Translations under genes and position numbers: made by a program
Notes under the pieces: model-generated
What the model was told of the DNA's origin: nothing
Database searches by the model: none
The model's input: only the letters and a program-made list of their open reading frames with translations
Origin: Exophiala sp. HKRS030
Taxonomy: Eukaryota > Ascomycota > Eurotiomycetes > Chaetothyriales > Herpotrichiellaceae
Direction: 5' to 3'
NCBI GenBank assembly: GCA_023897205.1
Contig: JAHWDD010000009.1
Span: forward strand, 2,232,001-2,296,000
DNA: 64,000 bases
Shown here: piece after piece, positions 1 through 14,574 of the stretch
Position numbering within the stretch: position 1 is the first letter of the stretch
How the letters are laid out: each line of letters starts with the position of its first letter

Positions 1-2010
1 GAGCTGAGTTCTAAAGCTTTGATCATTTCAATCCTGGTCGGAACTCCTTGGACAGCTTGCTGGTTTCGCGAAGAGAACAAGTCGGAGGTAATGATGGTTA
101 CAGCGAGCAGGTAGTCGTGGATGGTCAGCGACGTCTGATAGTTCGTCAAACTTCGCAGGCGGTTCTCGATCGGAATTTTCTGGTTCTGGATAGCTTGAAA
201 ACGGAGTATTGACATGGCTGAAGTTAAGCAGACTCGTCTCGAATAAGAGAATCGGTCGTCGGTATCCTTACTGTCGAGGAATCTGCTGTGGAGGACACAT
301 AGTGACTTATGGAGAATACTGGATAGAGTGAAGCGTGCGGAAACAATGACAAGCGAGTCTTGGCTTGATAATTGATCGAGCTTCCAGTATTCAGGTATAT
401 TGTTGTAAACACGGCGTAGTTCACGGTCAATCTCCAGAACTCGTTCCCATCGCATCGGGTCTGACCGGTTGATTTCATCTAAGGCACGAGCAAATGTGAA
501 GACTAGTTTAGTTTTCGCTCTGAGATACGACACTTGGGTGAGGTCGGAGTCAGGCAGCTCGGGCGGAATAGTGGTGCAGTCCTCGTGCAATTGGTCATCG
601 TGAATATTTCGAGGAAAAGGATCTTCAAAAGACCGAAGCCCGACCATAGATGGAAGACCGAGCTGGAAGGAAAACATGATATCGGCTGCTCTGATGTGGG
701 CCCATGCTCTCCGCCTCAACTCAACCTGTCGCGGTTAGAATGATCCACGATGTTGATTCTTGCTTACCTGGAAAGGCGTTGAGACTAAAGTCGGTTGGGA
801 TTTTTGATGATATCCCATCCTCATTGCCAGCCGTATGATCATGCCCATCAAAACCCACGTACTAGACTTTGCATCTCTGCTTGATACATACTCTCCATAG
901 CTGTGGAATGACAAAGCTTCGATAAGAAACTCTTGAGGCCGCGTATAGTCTGCGAGAATCATACAATCCGTGAAACGATTGCGAAATGTATCGGCAAGGT
1001 CTTGGCATTTTCCTTTGTATTCCGGAGGTTCGTCACCATCTCTAATCCAGTCGAGCATTGCGATCCTCAGAATGGCGAATAGTAGGCCAACCCATGCCGT
1101 TGAAATGTTCCTTTCGTCCCTCCAGAAAGATTCGTACTGAAAATCAGCATTAGTGGATGAAAATCAGGGTTGCTCACCTGTTTGTAGAACGTGGGGCGGT
1201 GAATAATGTCTACCAGGGTCAGCTTGCTCACCAAAGGATGTGAGACTTACGCATTGCAGGATATAGGTGGGCCCAGAAACGAGTTAACATTATGTCGCAG
1301 CTATACCTCGAAGGTAGCTGTGACAAAAGTTCGGAGCGACTCATGTTTCTCGAGGAGCCGAACAAAAGAGTTGGGCCAGGATCGTCAGCTCGTCGTAAAA
1401 GGTGAGATATCCGCTGAGTCTGCTCTTCATAGTGTCTGTGCTGGGCCCGAAGGTGTGAACGAACTTCGCCGATCTGACGGTCAGTTGAGAACATCTTCTG
1501 GCAACGTTACTTACTTCATTCAGCAATAAAGCCCAGTGCGCTTCATTCACTGAAAGGCGCTCTTTGAGATCGGAATTTACGTTTATCACAGTGTTCGGTC
1601 TCGTGACGATGGTCGTGTTATGCCCTCATCTTCGTCACCATAAGGGCCCTCCGGTTCGAATGTTGAAGGTGTGTTGACTTGGTTCTGTAGAGTTCTTGTG
1701 CTCTTTAGAAGCGAGTGAACAAGTTGCTCCAGGTGATCAATTCGTGCCTGGGATGCCTCGTTCGAAGGTTCCGGACGTATCTCAGGCTTTCGTGAGACAT
1801 AGCTACAAAGCGTTATTTCTCCTCGGTTGACACAATTCCCGCATGCCGGCAGAGCACGATCGCATCTCAGTCTTTAGAGTCAGCACATACTCGGATGATG
1901 TAACTCTGAATGACATACTTCCGATTCCGACATGGCAAGCACGAGATTGGCCTTCTGTTCCTAGCATTGCGTGTACGGTCGTGACCGTTTGGCTCACGGA
2001 GGATAGCCAT
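1..2010 (-). CDS. Zn2Cys6 fungal transcription factor, C-terminus beyond the window
   Basis: Likely pathway-specific nuclear DNA-binding regulator. I read six exons on the minus strand: 2010-1919, 1871-1515, 1473-1251, 1209-1178, 1136-768 and 725 to the window edge, separated by GT-AG introns of 41-47 nt. The first intron splits the zinc cluster: exon 1 gives SCLPCRNRK and exon 2 continues LRCDRALPACGNCVNRGE, together the six cysteines of a Zn2Cys6 binuclear cluster. A linker/coiled coil (ARIDHLEQLVHSLLKS) and then the fungal-specific Fungal_trans domain follow, with landmarks SVNEAHWALLL, IIHRPTFYKQ, ALSFHSYGEYVSSR, RMGYHQ and ELRRRAW. A one-base frame break lies in exon 2 at the CCC run 1623-1625 (GGG on the coding strand). 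About 600 residues are visible. It is divergent from the hydrolase at 2264 and heads a metabolic gene block. Target genes are inferred from position only. Confidence 0.88.
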
Positions 2011-2263
2011 GCTGTAAAAATTATGCGAAGTATGATATTCCCGGGGGATGGCAACGATACAAAAGGGAGATGTCGGCTAGAAGGCCCGGGGTTAGCGGAC
2101 GAGAAATGCGGAGAAATGCTTGGCAATAACGGAGAACCCGGAGACGAAAAGGGATGTGGCAGCAAATCGGATAGCACGAATTGTGAGTATACAAGAACTG
2201 CCAAATCCCAAGGCTGTGAAAACCTAGGGGTAAGCTGCAACTTTGTCATTGTATCACCACACC
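2011..2263. promoter_or_regulatory. Divergent promoter between regulator and hydrolase, with CGG triplets
   Basis: A 253 bp spacer between two diverging start codons. It carries several CGG triplets, the half-site read by Zn2Cys6 factors, including two CGGAGAA copies at 2109-2115 and 2130-2136, 21 bp apart and so on the same helix face. Binding by the neighbouring regulator is inference; no site has been tested. Confidence 0.4.
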
Positions 2264-3142
2264 ATGGCCACAAGAGCAATCGAGTATCTTTCTGACGGAA
2301 TCAACATCCGAGGTGACTTGCATTTGCCTGACGGAGAAGCCCCATTTCCCATTGTTATACTTGGTCATGGGCTTAGTGGGTTGAGACAGTGGACATTACC
2401 TGAAGTGGGCGATGCTTTGGCAGAAGCTGGGATAGCTGCATTGTGGTTTGACTATCGCAACTTCGGTGACAGTGGCGGACAGCCACGGGATGAGGTGTCT
2501 CATTACGGTCGACTCCAAGACTGGCAAAATGCGATTAGTTACGCGACCAGTCTACCAGAGATCGACCCCACAAGGATTGGTATTTGGGGAACCAGTCTAG
2601 GAGGAAGAGACGTTCTTACCGTCGCATCGTTTGATCGACGAGTCAAGGCAATCGTCGCACAAGCGCCACTAATTACCTGGACCCCTGCATTGGCTACACG
2701 AATGGCTGGATTTGGGACTGATGTTGAGGCATATCTAGAAGCAATCGCAGAAGATCGCACGAACCGAGCTCGTGGAAAAGAGCCTCGTTATGTGCCCTTT
2801 GTGAAAACTTCGGGCGATGATGTGAAAGCTTCCTTCATCCAAGGCTTGAGTGAAGATGAGAAAAGAAACTATTCTGGACGCATCACTTTTCAGAGCTATC
2901 AGCTCACAGGCTTGGCGGACGTGCTATCGATCGTTGGCCAAATTGCACCTACTGCAGTCTTGTTCATTCTGTCAGAGGAAGACTTTCTACCAGGCCAACA
3001 AGAGGCATATAAAGCGGCAATGGAGCCCAAGTCACTTGTCACTATCAATGGCAATCATTTCTCTGGTTATACGACATCCAAGGCAGATTCGATTAAAGCG
3101 ACTAAAGAGTGGTTCGTGAAGTATCTGATAGAAAGTTCATAG
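2264..3142 (+). CDS. Alpha/beta hydrolase (dienelactone hydrolase / S15-like)
   Basis: A 292-residue single-exon serine hydrolase. The ATG at 2264 is preferred because it sits in a strong context (caccATGgcc) and starts directly before the first beta strands. Visible features are the oxyanion region GHGLSG (residues 34-39), the nucleophile elbow GTSLGG (109-114, catalytic Ser111), a probable acid at Asp240 (SEEDFLPG) and His265 in NGNHFSGY. No signal peptide is seen, so the enzyme is probably cytosolic. The family hydrolyses esters, lactones or C-C bonds; the substrate cannot be read from sequence. It lies between the divergent regulator and the convergent dehydrogenase, consistent with a shared pathway. 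Confidence 0.88.
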   Translation: MATRAIEYLSDGINIRGDLHLPDGEAPFPIVILGHGLSGLRQWTLPEVGDALAEAGIAALWFDYRNFGDSGGQPRDEVSHYGRLQDWQNAISYATSLPEIDPTRIGIWGTSLGGRDVLTVASFDRRVKAIVAQAPLITWTPALATRMAGFGTDVEAYLEAIAEDRTNRARGKEPRYVPFVKTSGDDVKASFIQGLSEDEKRNYSGRITFQSYQLTGLADVLSIVGQIAPTAVLFILSEEDFLPGQQEAYKAAMEPKSLVTINGNHFSGYTTSKADSIKATKEWFVKYLIESS

Positions 3143-3380
3143 AGAATCGTGATGTGCCTGAGCCATCCAGAGCTCTTGTAGCTGGTCTATCATGTATTAC
3201 TTGACTTGCTCTCATCATGTGCTCTCAATAGCGCCATCTCTAAATTGGGTACTGAAACGACTCGTAAGTCCGGTTCACTATCAGCACGAGGACTTGAGAC
3301 GAGAAAGCACCCTTATCCAGAAGCGGTGTGGTCAACGTAATGAGAGCACCTTGTATTGAGCGAGTTCGTTGACCCAACAT

Positions 3381-4328
3381 TTACAGCGCCATTCTGACCT
3401 TGAGGAGGTCCTTCTCGACAATCTCATCCTTCTTTGCCATAAGCTCTTCCATGTCCCAACGTGAATCTATGTACCTGTTAGCCAGCCAGTCTCGGCGTTT
3501 CGTTGTGAGGAAGACCAGCGTATCCGCCACCATATACGGGGTGTCGGTCAGCCGATCATGGAACTGAACAGGAAAACCAGTCAGCATAGCCGTCACGACA
3601 CCGCCTGGAGCAATAGCATAAGCAAGAACCCCGTCGGATTCATGTTCTGCATTCAAGTAGTAGTTGAGCTTCAAAACCGCCAGCTTTGAACTTTCATAAG
3701 ACGATCCTCCCGGGAGGGTGAAATGGGCCCCGACGCTAGAAACAACAACGAATGTTTTCTGCTTCCCTTGCAGCACAAGTGGCATGAATGCCCTCGAGAT
3801 GAGATATGGTCCTTTGACGTTGACTTCCCAGTCCCGCCACCATTTAGTAGGCTCTGATTGCACGAGTGGGACATAGCCGGTGAGTAGCCCCGCGTTGTTG
3901 ACGACGACGTCGAGACTGTCGAATTTGGTGGAAACACTCTTCACAGCCTCCGCGACAGAACGTTCGTCGGTGACATCGACTTTGACGAAGATCAATTTCG
4001 GTCCCGGACGACCAGCACTTCTTGCTGCTTCCAGTAGCTCGGCCTCGACCGGTTCAGCATCTAGGATGTCAAGTAAAGCAATTCCCGAAGCTCCTGCTTT
4101 GGCATAGGAAATTGCCATTTCCTTGCCGAGCCCTCTTGCAGCGCCTGTGATGAGAACATACTGGCCGCTGAAGTTTGACTTCAAAGGATCAATGAATGGG
4201 TATGTGTCATTGTGCTGCGTGGGCACAAATCCGTGTCCTGGAGGGTTCAGGTCAGTCCTGACAGAATTGTAGTTAGGCCCCTTACCAGTACTTGGATCCA
4301 TCTTTGCTTCGTCCAAGATTACGGTCAT
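3381..4328 (-). CDS. Short-chain dehydrogenase/reductase
   Basis: A 315-residue single-exon SDR. The Rossmann cofactor motif TGAARGLG is at residues 61-68 (TGxxxGxG type), NNAG at 144-147, a serine in VVSSVG near 197-198, and the catalytic pair YESSK (Tyr211, Lys215). The aspartate of LLDILD after the second strand suggests NAD(H), though this is weak evidence. An N-terminal extension of about 50 residues precedes the fold, and a charged C-terminal tail follows it. It is divergent from the P450 across 324 bp. The SDR/P450 pairing is common in fungal metabolic clusters, where an alcohol made by the P450 is oxidised by the SDR; that order is inference. The substrate is unknown. Confidence 0.9.
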   Translation of the reverse strand: MTVILDEAKMDPSTGKGPNYNSVRTDLNPPGHGFVPTQHNDTYPFIDPLKSNFSGQYVLITGAARGLGKEMAISYAKAGASGIALLDILDAEPVEAELLEAARSAGRPGPKLIFVKVDVTDERSVAEAVKSVSTKFDSLDVVVNNAGLLTGYVPLVQSEPTKWWRDWEVNVKGPYLISRAFMPLVLQGKQKTFVVVSSVGAHFTLPGGSSYESSKLAVLKLNYYLNAEHESDGVLAYAIAPGGVVTAMLTGFPVQFHDRLTDTPYMVADTLVFLTTKRRDWLANRYIDSRWDMEELMAKKDEIVEKDLLKVRMAL

Positions 4329-4652
4329 ATAGTTCTCTTAACAACCAGGGACGACAGCCTTCTTTTATTGGCTATAACCTGCCACGGATAGGGCGTGGGT
4401 TATTGAGACTACCCTAAGGACTCCTTTTGACCCCGACAACTCCGCCCGAAGGCGGCCCCGAGATCTCCGCAACACTACGGAGTAGTTAAGACGCCCGAAT
4501 TTCAGCCCCGACTCCCCAGACTCACACCCCGCATGTTGGCAGGAGCTCCTTTACTGTTCTTGGGATGGATAGAACAATGCTGTTTGGCGAATATATACAA
4601 TATTCCAAGCGTCGCAGTATGCCTCCTGAATATTTCACGCATTACAGACGTT
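4329..4652. promoter_or_regulatory. Divergent SDR/P450 promoter with GC-rich inverted repeat
   Basis: A 324 bp spacer between diverging starts. At 4442-4455 is a perfect inverted repeat, CCGCC and GGCGG separated by CGAA, placing two CGG-type half-sites head to head. A TACGGAGTA motif follows at 4476-4484. The repeat is a candidate binding site for the Zn2Cys6 regulator at the left end; this is unproven. Confidence 0.4.
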
Positions 4653-6319
4653 ATGGCGGTGACCAATTTGCAGTTGGCGATTCTGATCGTGGTCGGGATC
4701 ATACTGTTTCACGCTAGCTATAAGAATCGGAAAGTGTTGCCCAGTGGTGTGAAACCGCTGCCAGGTCCGAAAGGTAAGGGACAAAGCTTTGTAACACTTT
4801 TATATCAGAGTTGATACAGCACAGGCTGGCCGATCGTCGGCAATGCTTTTGAAATCCCGAGTTCGCACGCGTGGCTCAAGTTCAAGGCATGGGCAGACGA
4901 ATTTGGACCCATCTACCAAGTCAAGGCCTTCGGGACAACGATTGTGGTCATCTCGAAGGAGTCAATTGCGAACGACCTTTTCGCCCTACGTGGAGCACTC
5001 TACTCGGATCGACCACAATTGATAATGGCCGGTCTAGTCTCGGATAATGGCTTTTTAGGCGCCACAGGCTGGACCGACTACTGGCGCAAAGGACGACGTT
5101 TCACACAGTCAATGCTGACCACCAGCAATATCCAACAGTCGTTACCTAAACAGACACTTGAGGCTCAGCAGATGGTGGTTGACTTGGCAAAGAACACTTC
5201 GAGGTACGGGTATTGGCTTGAACGCGCTGGAGTTATGACATCAATTAAGCAATTGTACGGTGTCACTGTTCCAAGAGGTCTGACAGAAGAGCATCATGTC
5301 CATGAGATCATCTCGTACATGGAAACCATTGATCGAGTTGCCGCACCTGGTGTTTACGTTGTTGAATTCCTACCATGGCTGATGCATCTTCCGACTTGGC
5401 TTGCACCATTCAAGAGAGAGGCAAAGGCGCTTGTACAGCGACATTGGGACTATTTGGCGCCATTGGTAAGACAGAAGGCTGACAGACACGAAGTCCCAGA
5501 GAGCTTCGCTAGACGATATCTCAAGGCCAAGGATGATTGGGGATTGACCGAACGTGAGATTGTCTGGGTCTTATCCAGTATCTATGGTGGTGCCGCCGGA
5601 ACGTCTGCGACTGCAATGCAGTCAATCATTCTCAACATGTGTCTTTTCCCGGAATGGCAACAGAAAGTGCAGCAAGAAATAGATGAGGTGATTGGGGGCC
5701 GATTGCCAAGTTTTGAAGATTCTGCAAGCCTTCCAACGGTGAGGGCGGTCATCAAAGAGTCCATGAGATGGAGACCGGTGCTTTCTGGAGGTTCGTTGAA
5801 TGTAAACAAGTGAATCTCACGCTGACAAGGTTAGGTTTTCCACATTCTGTGATCAAGGACGATGTATACGACGGCTATTTCATTCCGAAAGGAGCCGTGT
5901 TGATACCGAATCAATGGGCGATTTTCCGTGATGAGGAAATTTATCCAGACTCGGAGTCCTTTCGACCTGAGCGATGGCTTGAATCCGAGTATCCGACATA
6001 TCAAGAGCCGTTGACGATATACCCCAATCTCAAGAGATTTGCAGCCTTCGGGCATGGACGGCGAATTTGTCCCGGTTTAGAGGTGACGGAGAAGGCCTTA
6101 CTTCTCCAGGTTTCGAGTTTATTCTGGGCTTGTAATGTCAGCAAGGACAGGGATGACGATGGGAAGGAGGTTGAAATTCCCTGGTATGATTATACTGGCG
6201 TGGCGATATCTACGCAGAGAACCTTTAAGTTTATCGTCGAGGAGCGTGAGGATAATCGACTGAGAATGTTGGAGGAGGCTGCCAAAGTTGCCCATGAGGA
6301 TGAGATGGATAGAACTTAG
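4653..6319 (+). CDS. Cytochrome P450 monooxygenase
   Basis: A 523-residue microsomal P450 from three exons, 4653-4773, 4825-5790 and 5835-6319. The ATG at 4653 places a single hydrophobic anchor (LAILIVVGIILF) at the N-terminus, followed by the proline hinge LPGPKG; an in-frame ATG at 4533 would add 40 residues and is less likely. The K-helix ExxR is ESMR (Glu352, Arg355), the PERF-type motif is FRPERW, and the heme loop is FGHGRRICPG with Cys441 as thiolate ligand. The I-helix reads GGAAGTSATA, lacking the usual acidic residue before Thr, which is unusual. The second intron has a GTTCGT donor. The enzyme would hydroxylate a small lipophilic substrate at the ER with a P450 reductase partner not present here. 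Confidence 0.92.
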
Positions 6320-6421
6320 CATCGATAACAGGCACTCATTGTGCAGATCATTTTTCCAGAATCTAAAGACAATTCCTCAAGCGTGATCCGTAGGTTGTAC
6401 ACGTATATTTCGCAGTTCATT

Positions 6422-8080
6422 TCACAGCCTCGGCCTGATGCTACGCTCTGCGTTCCTCGCGTCCGACCTTGCCCACTCCTTTATGACCTTCCTCACTATC
6501 TTGCCGCTAGGAAACTTGGGAACTTCTTGGATAAATTTGATCCCTCCGGTCAACCGTTTATGTTTGGCCACTTTCTTAGCGACAAATTCTTGCAAGTCTT
6601 CGGCAGTGACTGTAACCTCTGGTTGCAGCACAATGTAGGCTCTCGGCATCTCCTCACTCTGAACAGCCATTCCAGCCACAGCAGCATCGGCTACACCTTG
6701 ATGCTCGAGTAGAACAGCCTCCAACTCTGCGGGAGCAACCTGGAGACCCTGGAACAGTTAGCAAGTGGAATCTCAAGGCATTCGACGTCATACATTGACT
6801 TTGATCAGTTCCTTCTTCCGATCAACGATCCACCATTTACCATTTCGCGTGATTGCGACATCACCGGTTTTTAGCCACCCATTGGCCTTGCTTTCTTTAG
6901 TGGCCGCTTCGTTCTTCCAATATTCAAGCATGATTTGGGGCCCTCTCAGGTATAATTCTCCTGGCTCACCTTCGCTACATCTGGTGCCATAGTCGTTCAA
7001 TAGAAATGCTTCAGTGTTGGGCAACAGGTATCCAATGCTGCCCGTTCGGTCGATAGTCAAACCTGGGTTCATGAATGCACAACATGTGGTCTCGGACATC
7101 CCGAAGGCTTGGCTGATGATCATACCAAACCGGTTCATTACTTCGTTTTGAAGGTCCTTGGAAAGAGGGGCTGCGCCGGAGATTATATGTTTGATACTGC
7201 TAATGTCGTATTTTTCCATCTCTGGACGCTTAGCCATCATGACCAGAATTGGTGGGACTCCTTGTAAAGATGTGATCTTGAACTGTTGGATATGACTTAG
7301 GAGATCTTTAAATGTGAACTTGGACATAATGTAGACTGGGATCTGAAGTTTGCAGGCAATGTTCATTGTGAAGAGCTGAGAGTACGCATGGTAGAGTGGA
7401 AGGAAAGCCAGCCATTGCTCGGTAGGTGAGTAGGCGCCTTGGTCGATGACCTGAATAGTGTTGGCGATAAGATTGTGGTGCGTGATGCACACACCTTTGG
7501 GTAGGCCAGTGGTGCCACTTGAGAAGTTGATGACTGCTGTTTGCGTTATGGCAGCTTCATCGAGAGTGTCCCATTGCCACGATGCTGACTCTTGTTCAGA
7601 AGCAAGGATTGATTGCCAATTTGGCAGGCTTGCCTTTTCCTCAGAGATTGTGTAGAGGCGATCAAGAGACATGTTGGCCTGCTTTGCCGCAGCTATACCG
7701 ATCTCAAGGAGTGTGTCATGGATGATTAGTACCGCGGCGTCGACCACTTTGATTTGGTGTGCTAACTCGCTAGTTGTATAGCTTGGGTTTGCACCGGTAA
7801 AGAATCTTTTCGAACCCGTGGCCGCTAGGTAGATCACAGGAACGCAAAGATGATTTGGACTGAAGATCATGATGGCTCGTTGTTCGGTGATGCCTAGCTT
7901 TTCTAAACCAACAGCGAATCTTTTGATCAGGGAGAGCATTTGGACTTGAGAAAGACGGTTGGAAGGATTGTTTGCATCGATCCAGATTGGTTTAGGTGAT
8001 AGTTCTGTATTCGGAGAGAAGAGATAGGATAGAATGTTGCATTTTGGGATGTCGAGTAGCGGCCACGGTGAGGTGAACAT
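6422..8080 (-). CDS. AMP-forming acyl/aryl-CoA ligase (4-coumarate-CoA-ligase-like), peroxisomal
   Basis: A 537-residue ANL-superfamily enzyme from exons 8080-6794 and 6748-6422 with a 45 nt intron. Motifs in order: P-loop SSGTTGLPKG (187-196), QAFGMSETT (324-332), TGD (405-407), hinge region VDRKKELIK near 420-427 and the catalytic lysine in FPSGKIVRK (Lys512). Such enzymes adenylate a carboxylic acid with ATP and transfer it to CoA. The protein ends PRL, matching the peroxisomal targeting signal type 1 accepted in fungi, so action in peroxisomes, perhaps ahead of beta-oxidation-type shortening, is a reasonable inference. It is convergent with the P450, only 102 bp apart. Substrate class (aryl, fatty or other acid) is not settled by sequence. 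Confidence 0.9.
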
Positions 8081-11556
<3,476 letters not shown>

Positions 11557-13434
11557 GGTGTGCGACAGGCGACTGGAGAGGATTCATTCGTCGCGTCCTA
11601 TGATGTCCTCAACTACTACTCCTGACTTTGGCGTGCTCATTTAAGAAGGATTTCTTGTACAATCAATTCAGTCTCTCAAAGCGAGAGAATTTTCTCACCG
11701 ATCTTTGGTTCTTGTCTGCCCCCTTCCGTTTCCCCTTTAGCTCTGCTTTCTTTTCCTTCGAAGCTCCGTGTCTTGTCGCGCCGCGGACGAATCCCACGTA
11801 GACAGAGCCTCGTTCACAGACCAAGGCCACGTACGCTAGCATCGTTGCACGGCTGGGGACTCCGCATGATCAATGACGATGATGACGACGAGGAGCAACA
11901 AACCTCGCCTACTACGACGATGTCATCGCGCCATCGTGCCATTATCGGCGCGAGACTGATAAAGCCTCGTCTCATCGTAGTAGTATCCGTGATACCCTCT
12001 ATTAATCCTTTATTGTTTACAGCAATGGTGATGGCGGCGGGTGAAGCAAGGATTGGGACTAGTTACTGCGGGGAGCCAGCTGATTTCGAAACCTTGCAGC
12101 TGATTTGTGCATGAGGTTCTTTCTATAGGATGATTCTATCTATAGGGGGAAGAGGACGGCGGATGGTCGGCGTGTGAAGGAAGCTTCGAAGAATACGTGG
12201 GATTTGGGAGTTAGGAGTTTGGACGAGATGGGCCTGTTTAATTTCCAAACCGTCTCATTTTCTTTTTCTGGTTCCCTTTCCTCTTAATTTTCTTCTCCTT
12301 CCCTTGCCGTGCCCTGCCGTGTCATTGTATAGACTACCGCTCCGTGTCATTCCCTACCACACATCTACCTGCTTGACCAACGTAGGGTTTCGAGGTATGA
12401 TGATAAGGCAAAACACAGCAAATTTGAATTGATAGTCTTGATGACCACGATATCGTCTGTATATGGATGGATTTCCTACCGCTTGTGTCATCGGACGTAT
12501 CTTGAGTGCGTGTTGAAGGTGAAGGTTGGGGATAGACGCGGTCACGAGCGGCGAACTGCGAGCAGCCAGCGCCAACATGTGGATACATACCATGACGAGG
12601 TGACTGGCCCGCTCACAGTCATACATGTATGAACATGAATAGTAGATGAAGACGTGGAGTTGGCGCCACAGTTGACATTGGTGACGAGGGCGACATGAGA
12701 GGCCTCGCATCCATTTGCGGGAACTGACACGCGCGCCCAAGGGCGTGGCTAGCACTGTTTTAGCAGCATTGACGCTTACGCGACTTACCCAGCAGGTTAG
12801 AGGCGATGTGAAATGTCGACTTGGCTCCGGCAAGTTTCATGCTGGCTAGGTATGGTGGCAAGTAGGACGTTGCATTCTTGCTAGCCTAGAGTTCTAGATT
12901 GCAGCCAGGAGGAGCAAATGGAAGACTGAGCCAGGATTCGAGCAAATGCATAGCGTCACGGATAATGGCCTCACAGCCTTCCTCAAGGCGTGGGCCGCGG
13001 TGCATGGCCTCTGGCACTCCGGAACAATGTTGGGGTGTGCAAAGGGAAAGACGATCACAAGTCACTGGTGCGGATAGAGGGAGGAGGCATGTTACAGGAC
13101 CGGAACGACCATCTCTGACAAGACAAAGTCATTGATGAGAAGATATGTAGGTCCATTGGCTTCATGAGCACTTGCGTAGGTAGGAAATAGCCACAAGACC
13201 AGTCAGAGGGATAGATGGATGGGCGAAGCAGGTCTGTAATAGTGGACATGGAGCGGCTTCCTCCATATGAGTCGTGTTCAACTCTACGACTGTGAAGCGA
13301 CTTTGCCTTTGCCTCATCCCAGACCAGAGGTGAGAGGCAGAGCGAGCCGTCGAATCACCAAGAGGTGAGGTTTGCCTTGAGTGGTTCATCCTGGTAATTA
13401 GTGGTTGTAGATTCAACAGTAGTGACGTCGCACG

Positions 13435-13449
13435 CACACACACACACAC
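13435..13449. repeat. CA dinucleotide microsatellite
   Basis: About seven and a half CA units in non-coding sequence. Confidence 0.9.
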
Positions 13450-14534
13450 GCAATCTACCCCAGACGACTTTGAGGTTCTGTGGATTTCCAATGACGTGCA
13501 AAAGTTGTTACCGATGACCTGGAACCACGCTTGCGATCCGATCGGGTGTCCCTGGAGAAAACGTGTAGCATAGTCGTGCCAATAGCGTGGCCCCCTTGTC
13601 ATGGAGGTGAACCTGGAGATGACCTGGAGATAGCCGAAGTTGATGGACGAGGCTCGATGGCGGAAACATGTTGCGGATCATGGCAACTCACGTTCCCACT
13701 AGGGATGATGGATCTGGAGAAAAACTGCCATTGGATTCTGTACTTTGTAATATCTCAACCATCGAATTGCTGCTGCCAGTTAGTGGAGGTATGAAGGTTC
13801 TAGTTAGAACTCGTGGAGGTTTCTGCAATCTGATTCAACGTTTGGCAATTCTCACAGAATATGAATTCGAGCCACAAATGAATCAAAGCACATACGATTT
13901 CCTTTTTTTGAGTATATCCAGGCCATGGCTTCCTGTTGCAGTAGTGCAAACCCCTTATGATATCACCGCATGATGACGATGATGATTGCGATGAGTACTC
14001 AATATGGAGCCGCTACTGAGACAAGCTAAGAGAAGGCGTTTCTCGCTTGAATAGTTGGTTATGCAGGCGATCGAGATTCGAGATTCGAGAAACAGGAAAC
14101 AAGCCGTTTCGAGACGGCAAGCTTCGTCGTGGTCTTGATTGGGAGTTCTTAGTGGAAGGGACGTTTGTGGCTCTGTGGTTGACAATCTTTAATTCGACGC
14201 TGTTCTCTGTATCTCGCTTCATGATTTGAACTAGTTGTATCGGTTAATCCACAGAGGTGGTCATGGTCTCACTGGTTCAGCCAAAGTGCTGTCGAAGAAA
14301 CAGGGAATGAAGTAATCCCTACCGCATCGGCATGGAAGGTTTTGCTTAGCTGTTGTCAGTCTGGAACTACTGCCTAGCGCCAGATCTCTGGACGATGCGG
14401 TGGAGGAGTGGAAGCGAATGAGGCTGTTCGGCGAAGGTGGGAGAATGCGAGAATGTGGGAAGGGTGCAGGTTGAGGTGTGCAGAGTCTACATTGGGCGTG
14501 GGAGGGGAAATGGTGGATCACTGCCTTCTTGTGT

Positions 14535-14536
<2 letters not shown>

Positions 14537-14572
<36 letters not shown>
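14537..14572. repeat. GT dinucleotide microsatellite
   Basis: Eighteen uninterrupted GT units in the long spacer. Likely length-polymorphic between strains. Confidence 0.95.

Positions 14573-14574
<2 letters not shown>

Noticed and set aside
1560..1640. Possible extra intron in the regulator between the linker and the Fungal_trans domain
   Set aside because: One added G in the coding-strand GGG at 1623-1625 gives a continuous reading through GHNTTIVTRPNTVINVNSDL without any splice site, in line with the other breaks.
1803..2295. Two opposing open frames of about 150 codons over the regulator start
   Set aside because: They overlap the zinc-cluster exons and the promoter, show no domain, and the spliced regulator explains the region.
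13162..13602. Minus-strand open frame of 146 codons
   Set aside because: Composition looks random and it runs through the CA microsatellite.
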